Of a stretch of DNA of 64,000 bases, positions 56,135 through 64,000 are shown one piece after another; the stretch's first letter is position 1, and each line of letters opens with the position of its first letter. This DNA comes from UBA11704 sp964491805 (GTDB lineage Bacteria; Patescibacteriota; Minisyncoccia; Phycocordibacterales; UBA5272), in the NCBI GenBank assembly GCA_964491805.1, contig CAZBGU010000001.1, positions 62,001-126,000 on the forward strand. The letters are read 5' to 3'. The notes under the pieces are model-generated. The model was not told the origin of the DNA. It did not search any database and saw only the letters and a program-made list of their open reading frames with translations. The position numbers and the translations under genes were made by a program.

Positions 56135-59100
56135 ATGCCTTTACCGTATTTAGGAACAATCTTTCTCACATGGACAATTTTTGTTGGTGGGCTTACGTCT
56201 GTACTTGTTCATGTAGAGAATAGCAGGCTTTCTGAATCTGTATCGATAGTACCTCAGGTGTCTTCTCAAGAAAGGGAAGAAGCGAACGGAGGGGTTGATA
56301 TTTCTTTCATTGCCAAAAAAGCTGAGAATCTTAAGCGTAGTATTGCAACATCACATATTGCGGAACGCTTTGCTTCGTCAGTTGATGGCACGTTAGGAGC
56401 ACAAGAGGGGAGTGACTCAGCATCTTCATCGGCAAGTATTGTAGAAGTAGATGATGCTGAAAATTCAGTTGTCGGTAACCTTCTTGGTCTTTTTAGTAAG
56501 AAGTCAGATTATTCTCTTAAGGTAGATATTATTGGAGATGGACATGTGATCTATTCGTCTGGTTCTATTTGTGGAGGTGTGTGTAGTGTTGCGTACCATG
56601 CAGACTCAGTGGCAACACTTATCGCAACCCCAGGTCCAGATAGTACGTTTGCTGGTTGGGGTGGTGCTTGCAAAGGTAAGGATGTTTGTACAGTAAAGAT
56701 GAATGACAAACGTATAGTTAGTGCTACTTTTACTAAGCTTCCTTCTTCAGAATTGAAAAACACGCTTCCGAAGCAACCTGTTGTTACGGAAGCTGAAGTT
56801 ACAAGGCATGCAACACAGTCTGACTGTTGGATTATTGTTTCTCAGAAAGTGTACGCAGTATCGAGCTACCTTTCTCTGCACCCAGGAGGAAAATCAGTCA
56901 TTGTAAAAATGTGTGGCAAGGATGCGACCGCCGTCTTTACAGATAGAGGCGGGACTGGCGCCCACTCTCGTTCTGCTTGGTCGCTTCTTGGAACATTTAT
57001 AGTTGGTGTGCTACCTTCATTTGATCAGACAAAGGTAAGTGCGGTCAAAGAATATACACCTGAAGATGTTGCAAGACATGCGTCACCGGCAGATTGTTGG
57101 ATTTCTATTTTGGACAGTGTGTATTCTGTTTCGAGTTATATAGCTTTGCATCCCGGGGGTAGACTTAATATTGAAAGAGTCTGCGGTAAAGATGCCACTG
57201 AAGTTTTTAACAATCGTGATTCTACAGGCACTCATTCAGCATACGCATGGTCACTTCTTAAAGCTTATCTTGTGGGAGCTCTTACAATTTCTGTTCCAAC
57301 AGCAAGCATCTCTAATTCTGCATCAACTACAAAAGTAACAACTGTGTCTCCGGTTGGTAATTCGTCCGAATTTACACTTTCACAGATTGCAGCACATTCT
57401 ACAAAGACAGATTGTTGGATAATCGTTTCTGATAATATCTATTCAGTTGGAAGTTATATTGCAATGCACCCAGGAGGAACCTCTGTAATTACAAACCTCT
57501 GCGGTAAGGATGCTACAAATGGGTTCACTACTCGAGGTGGAACTGGCGCACACTCTGGTTCAGCATGGACAATGCTTGGAAGTTATTTTGTTGGCGTTGT
57601 TGCGGGAACTGTTCCTGCACAGGTACAAGTTCCAAACACCCCTACATCGCCATCTGTCACACCAACTCCACCACCCAACGTTTCTTCAATAACGTATTCT
57701 CTTCTACAGGTTGCCGCACACGCTACACAGGCAGATTGTTGGATAATTGTCTCTAACAATATTTATTCAGTCTCTAGTTACATAACGATGCACCCAGGAG
57801 GTATGAATATCATCACTGGCCTATGTGGGAAAGATGCTACAAACGATTTCACAACCCGGGCGGGAACAGGTTCGCATTCTACGTATGCATGGGGATTGCT
57901 TGGCGGATATCTTATTGGAAGTGTTGGTGCTGCTTCGACGGTTATTCCTCCAACTCCTACACCGGCACCATCACCAACCCCCGCACCAACTCCTACACCG
58001 ACAGCAACATTCACGCTTGCACAGATTGCTACACATGCAACACAATCTGATTGTTGGATTGTGGTATCTAATAATATTTATTCAATCGGAAGCTACCTTG
58101 CAATGCATCCAGGTGGAATAGCTGTGATTACCCCTTCATGTGGTAAGGAGGCAACCACTGCATTTACTACCAAGAATAAAGGCAGCTCACATTCAACGTA
58201 TGCGTGGGGTCTCCTTGGTGGATATATTGTTGGGTCTGTCACTGGAACAACTCCAGCGCCAGTTCCTGCTCCTGTTCCAACACCGACACCAACCCCTACG
58301 CCAACACCAAGTGGTGGCCCATATACTGCAGCACAGATTGGCACACATGCTACACAATCTGATTGTTGGATAGTTATCGGAACGAATGTGTATTCTGTTG
58401 GTTCATATACATTATCACATCCGGGCGGAGTCTCTGCTATTACAAATCTTTGCGGAAAAGATGCAACTACTGCTTTTGCAACTAAAAATGGTCTCGGGGC
58501 ACATTCATCATATGCACAATCTCTACTTGGTGGTTATCTTGTAGGCGCACTTTCTGGTCCGCCACCATCTTCAACACCAACACCTACACCAACATCAAGT
58601 ACATACACTGCTACTCAGATTTCTTCGCACTCGTCTGTGTCAGATTGTTGGATAGTAATTGGAACGAATGTGTATTCAGTGGGAGCATATCTTACTCTTC
58701 ATCCAGGAGGTGGGTATGCAATTAGTAAATATTGTGGAAAGAATGCTACAACTGCTTTTGGTAATCGTGGAGGAACCGGAACGCACTCAGCTGCTGCAAA
58801 CTTGGCACTTGGTGGATTCCTTATTGGAACTCTCTCTGGAACTGCTCCAGCATCTACACCGGTTAATCCTGCCCCATCGTTTGTGTACAACCAAACAGAT
58901 GTTGCTGCACACTCATCACCATCAGACTGCTGGATCATCGTTAGTGGTTCTGTGTACTCAGTTGCACCGTATGTTTCTCTCCATCCGGGAGGAAGAACGA
59001 GAATCACGAACCTGTGCGGTAAGGATGCTACAACATCGTTTAATAACGTTGGCCATTCAACAAAAGCAAAAGGCATTTTAGGTGGTCTGCTTATTGGGAC

Positions 59101-59740
59101 GTATTCAGCTACAGTTTCCATTCCTCCATCGGCTGTTAATGGTGTCTGTGGCCCGGCAAACAACACATCGGTTTCGTTGGCACCATTAGCTGGGCTCTGT
59201 GCAATAGGAACCGCATCAAGTGTATTTGGTTCAGGGCCATTCACATGGAGTTGTACTGGGTCAAATGGTGGAGTGACTGCAAGTTGTAGCGCAACCCTTG
59301 CTTCCGTCGTAACTCCACCATCGCCAATTGACGGTGTGTGTGGGGCAGCAAACAATACGTCCGTATCTTCTGCTCCTACAACAGGTCTGTGTACATTAGG
59401 AACTGCGTCAAGTGTGTCTGGTTCAGGACCATTCACGTGGAGTTGTGCTGGGTCAAATGGTGGAGTAGCTGCAAATTGTAGTGCAACAAAAACTGTTACA
59501 GTAACGCCGCAGACATATTCGGTAACAGTGACTAGTTCTCTAGTACTCAGTTCTTCTGGTATGACTCTCAACACAGGTGATAAAGTTGTGTTCACTTATA
59601 CAAGTGGTTCAGGTGAAGCGAAGATTTCAGTAAGTCCGTCTTCATCAGCATCTCCAGCGAGCTTTACTCTTGATAAAGATATTACAACCAAAACAGTGAC
59701 AATAAGTGCGTCAGGTGTGTATACATTTATTGCGCGTTAG
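56135..59740 (+). CDS. Giant surface protein with eight tandem cytochrome b5 domains
   Basis: 1201 residues. An N-terminal signal anchor (residues 5-25) is followed by a region with a divergent InlB-like repeat (GWGGACKGKDVCTVKMN near 170). Then come eight cytochrome b5 domains at about residues 217-292, 306-382, 412-487, 520-595, 625-700, 728-804, 822-897 and 917-990. Every domain has both axial histidines (HPGG, and H in [AGST]HS) and a conserved Cys pair (DCW and CGK[DEN]AT), so eight b hemes are predicted. Thr/Pro-rich linkers (PTPTPTPTP) separate most domains. Two copies of an NGVCG...WSC...GSNGG module (about 997-1115) and a beta-type C-terminal domain follow. No LPxTG-like anchor is seen. 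It is the last gene of the cytochrome operon. Confidence 0.9.
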   Translation: MPLPYLGTIFLTWTIFVGGLTSVLVHVENSRLSESVSIVPQVSSQEREEANGGVDISFIAKKAENLKRSIATSHIAERFASSVDGTLGAQEGSDSASSSASIVEVDDAENSVVGNLLGLFSKKSDYSLKVDIIGDGHVIYSSGSICGGVCSVAYHADSVATLIATPGPDSTFAGWGGACKGKDVCTVKMNDKRIVSATFTKLPSSELKNTLPKQPVVTEAEVTRHATQSDCWIIVSQKVYAVSSYLSLHPGGKSVIVKMCGKDATAVFTDRGGTGAHSRSAWSLLGTFIVGVLPSFDQTKVSAVKEYTPEDVARHASPADCWISILDSVYSVSSYIALHPGGRLNIERVCGKDATEVFNNRDSTGTHSAYAWSLLKAYLVGALTISVPTASISNSASTTKVTTVSPVGNSSEFTLSQIAAHSTKTDCWIIVSDNIYSVGSYIAMHPGGTSVITNLCGKDATNGFTTRGGTGAHSGSAWTMLGSYFVGVVAGTVPAQVQVPNTPTSPSVTPTPPPNVSSITYSLLQVAAHATQADCWIIVSNNIYSVSSYITMHPGGMNIITGLCGKDATNDFTTRAGTGSHSTYAWGLLGGYLIGSVGAASTVIPPTPTPAPSPTPAPTPTPTATFTLAQIATHATQSDCWIVVSNNIYSIGSYLAMHPGGIAVITPSCGKEATTAFTTKNKGSSHSTYAWGLLGGYIVGSVTGTTPAPVPAPVPTPTPTPTPTPSGGPYTAAQIGTHATQSDCWIVIGTNVYSVGSYTLSHPGGVSAITNLCGKDATTAFATKNGLGAHSSYAQSLLGGYLVGALSGPPPSSTPTPTPTSSTYTATQISSHSSVSDCWIVIGTNVYSVGAYLTLHPGGGYAISKYCGKNATTAFGNRGGTGTHSAAANLALGGFLIGTLSGTAPASTPVNPAPSFVYNQTDVAAHSSPSDCWIIVSGSVYSVAPYVSLHPGGRTRITNLCGKDATTSFNNVGHSTKAKGILGGLLIGTYSATVSIPPSAVNGVCGPANNTSVSLAPLAGLCAIGTASSVFGSGPFTWSCTGSNGGVTASCSATLASVVTPPSPIDGVCGAANNTSVSSAPTTGLCTLGTASSVSGSGPFTWSCAGSNGGVAANCSATKTVTVTPQTYSVTVTSSLVLSSSGMTLNTGDKVVFTYTSGSGEAKISVSPSSSASPASFTLDKDITTKTVTISASGVYTFIAR

Positions 59741-59781
59741 TGTAGTAAACGTACAGTATCTTTAGATGACCTTGCATGTGA

Positions 59782-59814
59782 AAGAGCCGCACCCAGAAGG
59801 AGGGCGCGGCTCTT
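59782..59814. terminator. Hairpin between the cytochrome and small-peptide genes
   Basis: AAGAGCCGC/GCGGCTCTT, 9-bp stem (59782-59790 with 59806-59814). On the minus strand it is followed by TCAC, and the stem itself ends in CTCTTT. It lies 19 bp beyond the stop of the 29-aa gene and 42 bp beyond the octa-b5 stop, so it can serve both convergent transcripts. Confidence 0.75.
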
Positions 59815-59832
59815 ACTTCGTCTGACGGTCTG

Positions 59833-59922
59833 TCACTCGGTTCTCTTTGCGTGAATCACACAAAGGAGACACAAGACGGCCCCAGGGCCGACGAGTATTG
59901 CGGTGATGAGCAGTGCGGTCAT
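59833..59922 (-). CDS. 29-residue hydrophobic peptide
   Basis: ATG at 59922 encodes MTALLITAILVGPGAVLCLL followed by CVIHAKRTE, one short membrane span with a basic end. A strong Shine-Dalgarno (GGAGAGGT) ends 3-4 nt before the ATG, a TTGACA -35-like hexamer overlaps the uvrB start codon, and a terminator follows. It resembles small membrane peptides such as regulatory or toxic peptides, but no function can be given. Its expression signals are of the same SD-led, GC-rich class as seven other loci in the window. Confidence 0.55.
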   Translation of the reverse strand: MTALLITAILVGPGAVLCLLCVIHAKRTE

Positions 59923-59957
59923 TTGACCTCTCCAAGGTGCAGTATCACTAAGTATGC

Positions 59958-59963
59958 TATAAT
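59958..59963 (+). promoter_or_regulatory. Extended -10 box of uvrB
   Basis: TGCTATAAT, with consensus TATAAT at 59958-59963, ends 12 nt before the ATG at 59976. It overlaps the promoter region of the divergent 29-residue gene. Confidence 0.7.
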
Positions 59964-59975
59964 TGTACTTCATAT

Positions 59976-62018
59976 ATGTCAAGTAAGAACAAACATAAAG
60001 GTGTGTTTAATCTACAAGGATTTACCCCTGCGGGCGATCAACCAAAAGCGATCGCTTTACTTGTTGACGGACTTAAGAAGAATATGAAGCGTCAGACGCT
60101 TCTTGGGGCTACAGGAACAGGGAAGACGTTCACTATTGCAAATGTGATACAACAAATACAAAAGCCAACGCTTGTAATTGCTCATAATAAGACACTTGCA
60201 GCTCAGCTAGCTCAAGAATTTAGATCATTTTTCCCGGACGCGGCTGTTCATTATTTTGTTTCGTATTACGACTACTACCAACCAGAAGCGTACATGCCTG
60301 TAACAGATACCTATATCGAGAAGGATGCTCAAATAAATGAAGAGATTGATCGTCTGCGGCATGCATCAACACAAGCACTGCTCACTCGAAAGGACACGAT
60401 CATTGTAGCGTCTGTGTCGTGTATCTACGGTCTTGGTTCTCCAAAGGATTATGAGCGAGAAAATATTAAAATTTCACTTGGTGACTCTGTGACAAAGATA
60501 AGTCTCATGCAGCGATTTGTTGCTGTTTATTATGAACGTACAAATGCAGATCTTAGTCCAGGAACATTTCGTGCACTTGGCAACCGCATTGATGTAATGC
60601 CAATTTCTGAAACGGTCATGCTTCAGATTGAAATTGCAGCTGGTAAAGTTTCTCATCTTCAGATTGTAGATCCTGTATCTATGAAAGTGATAAAAGTTGT
60701 TACTGATTACTATATCTTCCCAGCAAAACACTTTATTTCCGATATTCCTACTCGAGAGCGTGCAGTAGAGACTATTGAAGCAGAGCTCAAGGATCGTCTG
60801 AAGGAGTTCGACGAGCAAGGAAAGATACTTGAGGCAGAGCGTCTCAAACGTCGTACGAGATATGATGTTGCGATGATTCGTGAAGTTGGTTTTTGTCAGG
60901 GTATTGAGAACTATTCACGTCATCTCTCTGGTAAAGCACCAGGTATTGCTCCGGATACGCTTCTTGAATATTTTCCTCATGATAAAAATGGCAACCCTGA
61001 ATTCCTTACGGTGATCGACGAGTCACATGTGACACTTCCACAACTTCATGGTATGTATGCTGGAGATCAGTCACGTAAGAGCACGCTTGTCGAATACGGT
61101 TTTCGTTTACCAAGTGCAAAAGACAATCGGCCGCTACGCTATGAAGAATTTGAAAAACGTGTTGGTGATGTTGTGTATGTAAGTGCGACGCCTGGGAACT
61201 ACGAGCGAGAAGTGTCGGGCCAAATAGTTGAGCAAATTATTCGGCCAACGGGTCTTCTTGATCCAATTCTTGAGGTTCGTAAGGTTTGTGAAGTTGCCAC
61301 ATATAAAGGCCAGGTACATGATTTTATGGATGAGACAGTTAAGGATGTGAAGAAGGGTGGTAGGGTGCTCGTTACAACCCTTACAAAGAAGATGGCAGAA
61401 AACTTAGCGGAGTATCTCAAAGAGCAAGGTGTAAAAGCGGAGTATGTGCACAGTGACGTAAAGACTATTGATCGCATTCAAATTCTTACGCGATTCCGAA
61501 AAGGTGAATTCGACTGTCTTGTTGGTGTCAACCTTCTTCGTGAAGGTCTTGATCTTCCTGAGGTAACACTCATAGGAATCCTAGATGCTGATAAAGAAGG
61601 CTTTCTTCGATCAGAAACATCTCTTATTCAGACAATTGGACGTGCTGCGCGTAACAGTAACGGCCGCGTGATTTTGTACGCTGATGTCATGACAGGGTCA
61701 CTTGATCGTGCAATCAATGAGACTAATCGTCGTCGCACTATTCAGGAGGCATATAACAAAGAGCATGGTATTACTCCAACAACTATCACCAAGAATATTC
61801 ATGACATCACTGAAGAATTAAAGAGTAATCACTCAAAAGCAGTTAATGAGGAACTTCGTGTTGATCAGAAGTTGTTCGCAAAGAATCCGGATAAGCTGAT
61901 AAAGTTAAAAGAAAAGCAGATGAAAGAAGCCGTAAAGATTCTCGACTTTGAAACTGCAGCAATTTTGCGAGATGAGCTAGAGGTTTTACGTAGTCTACAT
62001 TCCGGCAGAGGTGACTAG
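59976..62018 (+). CDS. uvrB: Excinuclease ABC subunit B
   Basis: DNA-damage verification helicase-like subunit of nucleotide excision repair. The protein is 680 residues, the normal length. Walker A is LLGATGTGKTFTIANVI near residue 42, and the beta-hairpin region reads YFVSYYDYYQPEAYMP near 90. DESHVTLPQ near 348 is motif II, and GVNLLREGLDLPEV with QTIGRAARNSNGRVILYAD gives the C-terminal helicase motifs. The final residues KLIKLKEKQMKEAVKILDFE then TAAILRDEL form the UVR domain that binds UvrA/UvrC. The neighbours show no other repair gene. Confidence 0.97.
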   Translation: MSSKNKHKGVFNLQGFTPAGDQPKAIALLVDGLKKNMKRQTLLGATGTGKTFTIANVIQQIQKPTLVIAHNKTLAAQLAQEFRSFFPDAAVHYFVSYYDYYQPEAYMPVTDTYIEKDAQINEEIDRLRHASTQALLTRKDTIIVASVSCIYGLGSPKDYERENIKISLGDSVTKISLMQRFVAVYYERTNADLSPGTFRALGNRIDVMPISETVMLQIEIAAGKVSHLQIVDPVSMKVIKVVTDYYIFPAKHFISDIPTRERAVETIEAELKDRLKEFDEQGKILEAERLKRRTRYDVAMIREVGFCQGIENYSRHLSGKAPGIAPDTLLEYFPHDKNGNPEFLTVIDESHVTLPQLHGMYAGDQSRKSTLVEYGFRLPSAKDNRPLRYEEFEKRVGDVVYVSATPGNYEREVSGQIVEQIIRPTGLLDPILEVRKVCEVATYKGQVHDFMDETVKDVKKGGRVLVTTLTKKMAENLAEYLKEQGVKAEYVHSDVKTIDRIQILTRFRKGEFDCLVGVNLLREGLDLPEVTLIGILDADKEGFLRSETSLIQTIGRAARNSNGRVILYADVMTGSLDRAINETNRRRTIQEAYNKEHGITPTTITKNIHDITEELKSNHSKAVNEELRVDQKLFAKNPDKLIKLKEKQMKEAVKILDFETAAILRDELEVLRSLHSGRGD

Positions 62019-62091
62019 CGTTACATGCCACTGATTTTACTTTCTGATATTTAGTGGAATAATTTTCGTAGTCTCTTTACTTTTTCATGTG

Positions 62092-62097
62092 TATACT
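62092..62097 (+). promoter_or_regulatory. -10 box of the gene at 62116
   Basis: TATACT ends 18 nt before the ATG, leaving room for a leader of about 11 nt. Confidence 0.5.
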
Positions 62098-62115
62098 AAT
62101 GAGATATAGCCACCT

Positions 62116-63087
62116 ATGAAGACACTTACTACATGTGTACATCATCTAGGTATTGTCCTAGTATTTATACTGTTACCAAGTGCAGCAAACGCTGATACTG
62201 TCTCTGGTGGGGGTTATGTTGTGCAGCAAATTATTGCACCACTAACGGGGAACATGTCCGGTAATGGTTATATTCTAGAGGGCGCATCGCAACAGCATGG
62301 TGATTTGGAATCTGGAGGTGGCTATATCATTTCTGGTGTCTTTGGAACAGGAACCACAACAACTGCTACAACCTCAACATCAACGCCCCCAGCACCTTCA
62401 CCGGTTGGAACTGTAAGTGGTGGAGGATATTTCGTTTTTCAAAATAGATCAGCAACAGGTACTGTTCTTATTGTCACTGCTTCTGGTACCTCCGTCGTAA
62501 CGTCTCCTGTGGGAAGTACCTGTTCGTCGAGAGTCACTTTTAGCGCACCGATTGATATTGGCCTTGCAACAAATGTTCCTGATGACGTGAAAAAGCTAGA
62601 GAGATTTCTTAACATGTATGAAAATGAAAAGTTACCTGTTAATGGTATATATGAGAAACGAGATGTTGATGCAGTAAAGCGGTGGCAGCAAAAATATAAG
62701 TCTTTTATTCTTGATCCTATGCACCTAAAATTTCCAACAGGTACTGTGTATACTCTTAGCCAGCGACAGATTGAGAGACAAACAACCAAAGCCTGTGGTG
62801 AACCGGTTATTGTAACAGCGTGTCCTTTTTTTAAGGAGTACGTTTCCTATGGAGATAAAGGGCAAGACGTTAAGAAAGTCCAACTTTTTCTTAATATAGT
62901 TAGAGGGGAAAAACTTCCAATTAGTGGTGTCTATGGACCGCTCACAAAAGCTGCTACAAAGCGTTTCCAGCAAGCGTACAAAAAAGATATTTTTAACATT
63001 TTGAAGCTGAGCTTTATTTCTGGTAATTGGAATGAAGCAACCCGAGTAAAAGCAAATCAGGCGATAGGGTGTGATATAATTAAATAA
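62116..63087 (+). CDS. Secreted protein with two peptidoglycan-binding-like repeats
   Basis: 323 residues. Signal peptide with cleavage after ANA (about residue 26). A Gly-rich region repeats the motif SGGGY three times (SGGGYVVQQ near 31, SGGGYIISG near 66, SGGGYFVFQ near 99), plus SGNGYILEG near 48. The C-terminal half carries two helical repeats like PG_binding_1 domains: VKKLERFLNMYENEKLPVNG...AVKRWQQKYK near 155-190, and VKKVQLFLNIVRGEKLPISG...ATKRFQQAYK near 252-287. It probably binds the cell wall. The next gene starts 13 bp after the stop. Confidence 0.7.
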   Translation: MKTLTTCVHHLGIVLVFILLPSAANADTVSGGGYVVQQIIAPLTGNMSGNGYILEGASQQHGDLESGGGYIISGVFGTGTTTTATTSTSTPPAPSPVGTVSGGGYFVFQNRSATGTVLIVTASGTSVVTSPVGSTCSSRVTFSAPIDIGLATNVPDDVKKLERFLNMYENEKLPVNGIYEKRDVDAVKRWQQKYKSFILDPMHLKFPTGTVYTLSQRQIERQTTKACGEPVIVTACPFFKEYVSYGDKGQDVKKVQLFLNIVRGEKLPISGVYGPLTKAATKRFQQAYKKDIFNILKLSFISGNWNEATRVKANQAIGCDIIK

Positions 63088-63100
63088 TTAAGATTACGGT

Positions 63101-63649
63101 ATGAATATTGATACTTTTGAAAAAAATCAATTAACTTCTCATGATCATGCGCACAGCGATACGTCTTCCCATGATGATGTCGCGAATTTAAAATTAAAGA
63201 TTGAAAAAAGAAAATCAAAACAAAAGAGACTACAAGTTGTCATTATTACACTCATTGCTTCTGTCCTCATACTCGCTTCGTTGTTTGGCTACACACAGTA
63301 CAAATTATATTCACTTTCAAGACAAGAAATGAATGAGTCTACAAATATCGGAACAGTTACATCGACTAGTAAGAGCCAAGATTCACAAACAGGTATGACG
63401 GAACCACCAAAAACACCAGAGGCGATTATCAAAGCGCTTGGAAGGCATATTCTTTTGCCAGAAGGAACCCCACAAATTGCAGAGGTAGAAGATGTTGAGA
63501 AGTTACGAGAAAAGCAAGCATTTTTTAAAAATGCAAAAAATGGAGACATTGTGGTTGTGTATGAGTCAATGATCTTTCTGTATCGTCCTTCTTTGGATAT
63601 AGTAATTGCTTCCGGTGATATATCTGGTATTGAACAAAAGAACCCCTAA
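63101..63649 (+). CDS. Single-pass membrane protein, 182 aa
   Basis: I do not recognise a named family. A His/Asp-rich cytoplasmic start (SHDHAHSDTSSHDD) and a basic stretch (KLKIEKRKSKQKRL) are followed by one span at about residues 46-64 (VVIITLIASVLILASLFGY). The outer Ser/Thr linker leads to a folded C-terminal domain (LGRHILLPEGTPQIAEVEDV, KNGDIVVVYESMIFLYRPSL). This last domain recurs in many membrane proteins of this kind of genome. It is probably cotranscribed with the peptidoglycan-binding-like gene 13 bp upstream. Confidence 0.6.
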   Translation: MNIDTFEKNQLTSHDHAHSDTSSHDDVANLKLKIEKRKSKQKRLQVVIITLIASVLILASLFGYTQYKLYSLSRQEMNESTNIGTVTSTSKSQDSQTGMTEPPKTPEAIIKALGRHILLPEGTPQIAEVEDVEKLREKQAFFKNAKNGDIVVVYESMIFLYRPSLDIVIASGDISGIEQKNP

Positions 63650-63938
63650 CATTATTGACGATTTTTAACACCAGTGTAATAGATCATCTTGTGCTATTTT
63701 TCTTGGTGCGGACTCCTTTTTAGTCCACACAAAACATGACAATTTTTATTCTCTGTGATAGAATACTTTCTACACTCTTTTGTTTTTTGATATCGTTTTA
63801 AAAGGGTGTTTATAAAAAGTAGATACCCTTAGATCAGTTGACACGAGGCTATGCCGAGATTGTTACCTGACAACGGTTTACAAAACCAGGTAGTAGTAAA
63901 TAAAAAGATTGTGTGAGTTGTGTTAGTGAAAACAAAGT
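63650..63938 (+). other. Intergenic region before tRNA-Thr
   Basis: 289 bp with the hairpin above, an AAGGGT/ACCCTT inverted repeat near 63803-63831, a TTGACA hexamer near 63838, and a hairpin at about 63864-63892 that contains the reverse complement of the tRNA anticodon arm. No gene was found. Confidence 0.5.
63706..63730 (+). terminator. Hairpin after the gene at 63101
   Basis: GTG-C-GGACT...AGTCC-A-CAC forms an 8-bp interrupted stem with a T-rich loop. It is a modest terminator candidate. Confidence 0.45.
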
Positions 63939-64000
63939 GCCACTTTAGCTCAGTTGGTAGAGCAACGGTTTTGTAAACCGTAGGTCCACAGTTCGAATCT
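63939..64000 (+). tRNA. trnT: tRNA-Thr (TGT anticodon), cut by window edge
   Basis: Acceptor 5' strand GCCACTT, D arm AGCTCAGTTGGTAGAGC, anticodon arm ACGGT-TTTGTAA-ACCGT with anticodon TGT, variable loop AGGTC, and the start of the T arm (CACAGTTCGAATCT). The 3' end lies beyond base 64000. Confidence 0.92.

Noticed and set aside
57300..58900. Regular repeats suggesting a CRISPR or minisatellite
   Set aside because: The period is about 300 bp and in frame. It reflects duplicated cytochrome b5 domains and Thr/Pro linkers, not spacer-repeat units.
58699..59595. Open frame of about 298 codons on the minus strand inside the octa-b5 gene
   Set aside because: It is a shadow of the repetitive cytochrome coding sequence. 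Its Val/Pro-rich composition reflects the complement of the Thr/Gly codons.

Overview
The window looks like a chromosome segment from a Candidate Phyla Radiation (Patescibacteria) bacterium, most likely of the Parcubacteria/Paceibacteria type. The signs are compact genes with short gaps, a full translation and division core (ftsZ, ftsA, ybeY, rpsU, hisS, pth, an S1 protein, glyS, rpmG, gyrA, uvrB), several TrbC/VirB2-like pilin paralogs, a sparse carbon pathway and many lineage-specific membrane proteins. The standard bacterial code fits all genes. No rRNA and no CRISPR array was seen. This placement is inference; no search was run.

Layout. 1-8122: division and translation genes, mostly on the minus strand (ftsZ cut by the left edge). 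8439-15072: MBL-fold protein, gyrA, a methyltransferase and a solute-binding protein. 15096-19923: five TrbC/VirB2-like double-membrane-span pilin-type genes, interrupted by a GC-rich cassette that contains a 100-N scaffold gap. 20171-23787: glyS, a PEP-CTERM protein, rpmG and an acyltransferase-like gene. 23890-38081: a genomic island in the 3' end of tRNA-Trp. A 21-bp copy of that tRNA end lies at 38061-38081. The island carries hsdM-hsdS-reverse transcriptase-GHKL ATPase/nuclease-hsdR, a serine recombinase, a DUF4268 nuclease-like protein and a ParB-methyltransferase. 38238-40656: ABC exporter block. 40862-50951: gapdh, rpiB, rpe-like, split transketolase, PfkB kinase, class II aldolase and malic enzyme, together a non-oxidative pentose phosphate/lower glycolysis set. 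51000-53638: SpoT-like HD protein, tgt and a membrane protein. 53774-59740: a putative trans-membrane electron chain made of a ferric-reductase-like flavocytochrome, an anchored cytochrome b5 protein and a 1201-residue protein with eight tandem cytochrome b5 domains. 59833-64000: a 29-residue peptide gene, uvrB, a peptidoglycan-binding-like protein and a partial tRNA-Thr.

Two systems stand out. The first is the flavocytochrome plus nine b5 domains, which looks like an extracellular electron conduit. The second is the reverse transcriptase and ATPase-nuclease lodged inside a type I restriction operon.

The window also shows two styles of gene expression. Most backbone genes have a TATACT/TATAAT box 6-10 nt before the ATG and no Shine-Dalgarno, as expected for leaderless mRNA. 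A dispersed set of visibly GC-richer genes (2757, 6730, 8439, 17368/17899, 21765, 51000, 53237, 59833) instead has 5' leaders, good Shine-Dalgarno sites and private GC-rich terminators.
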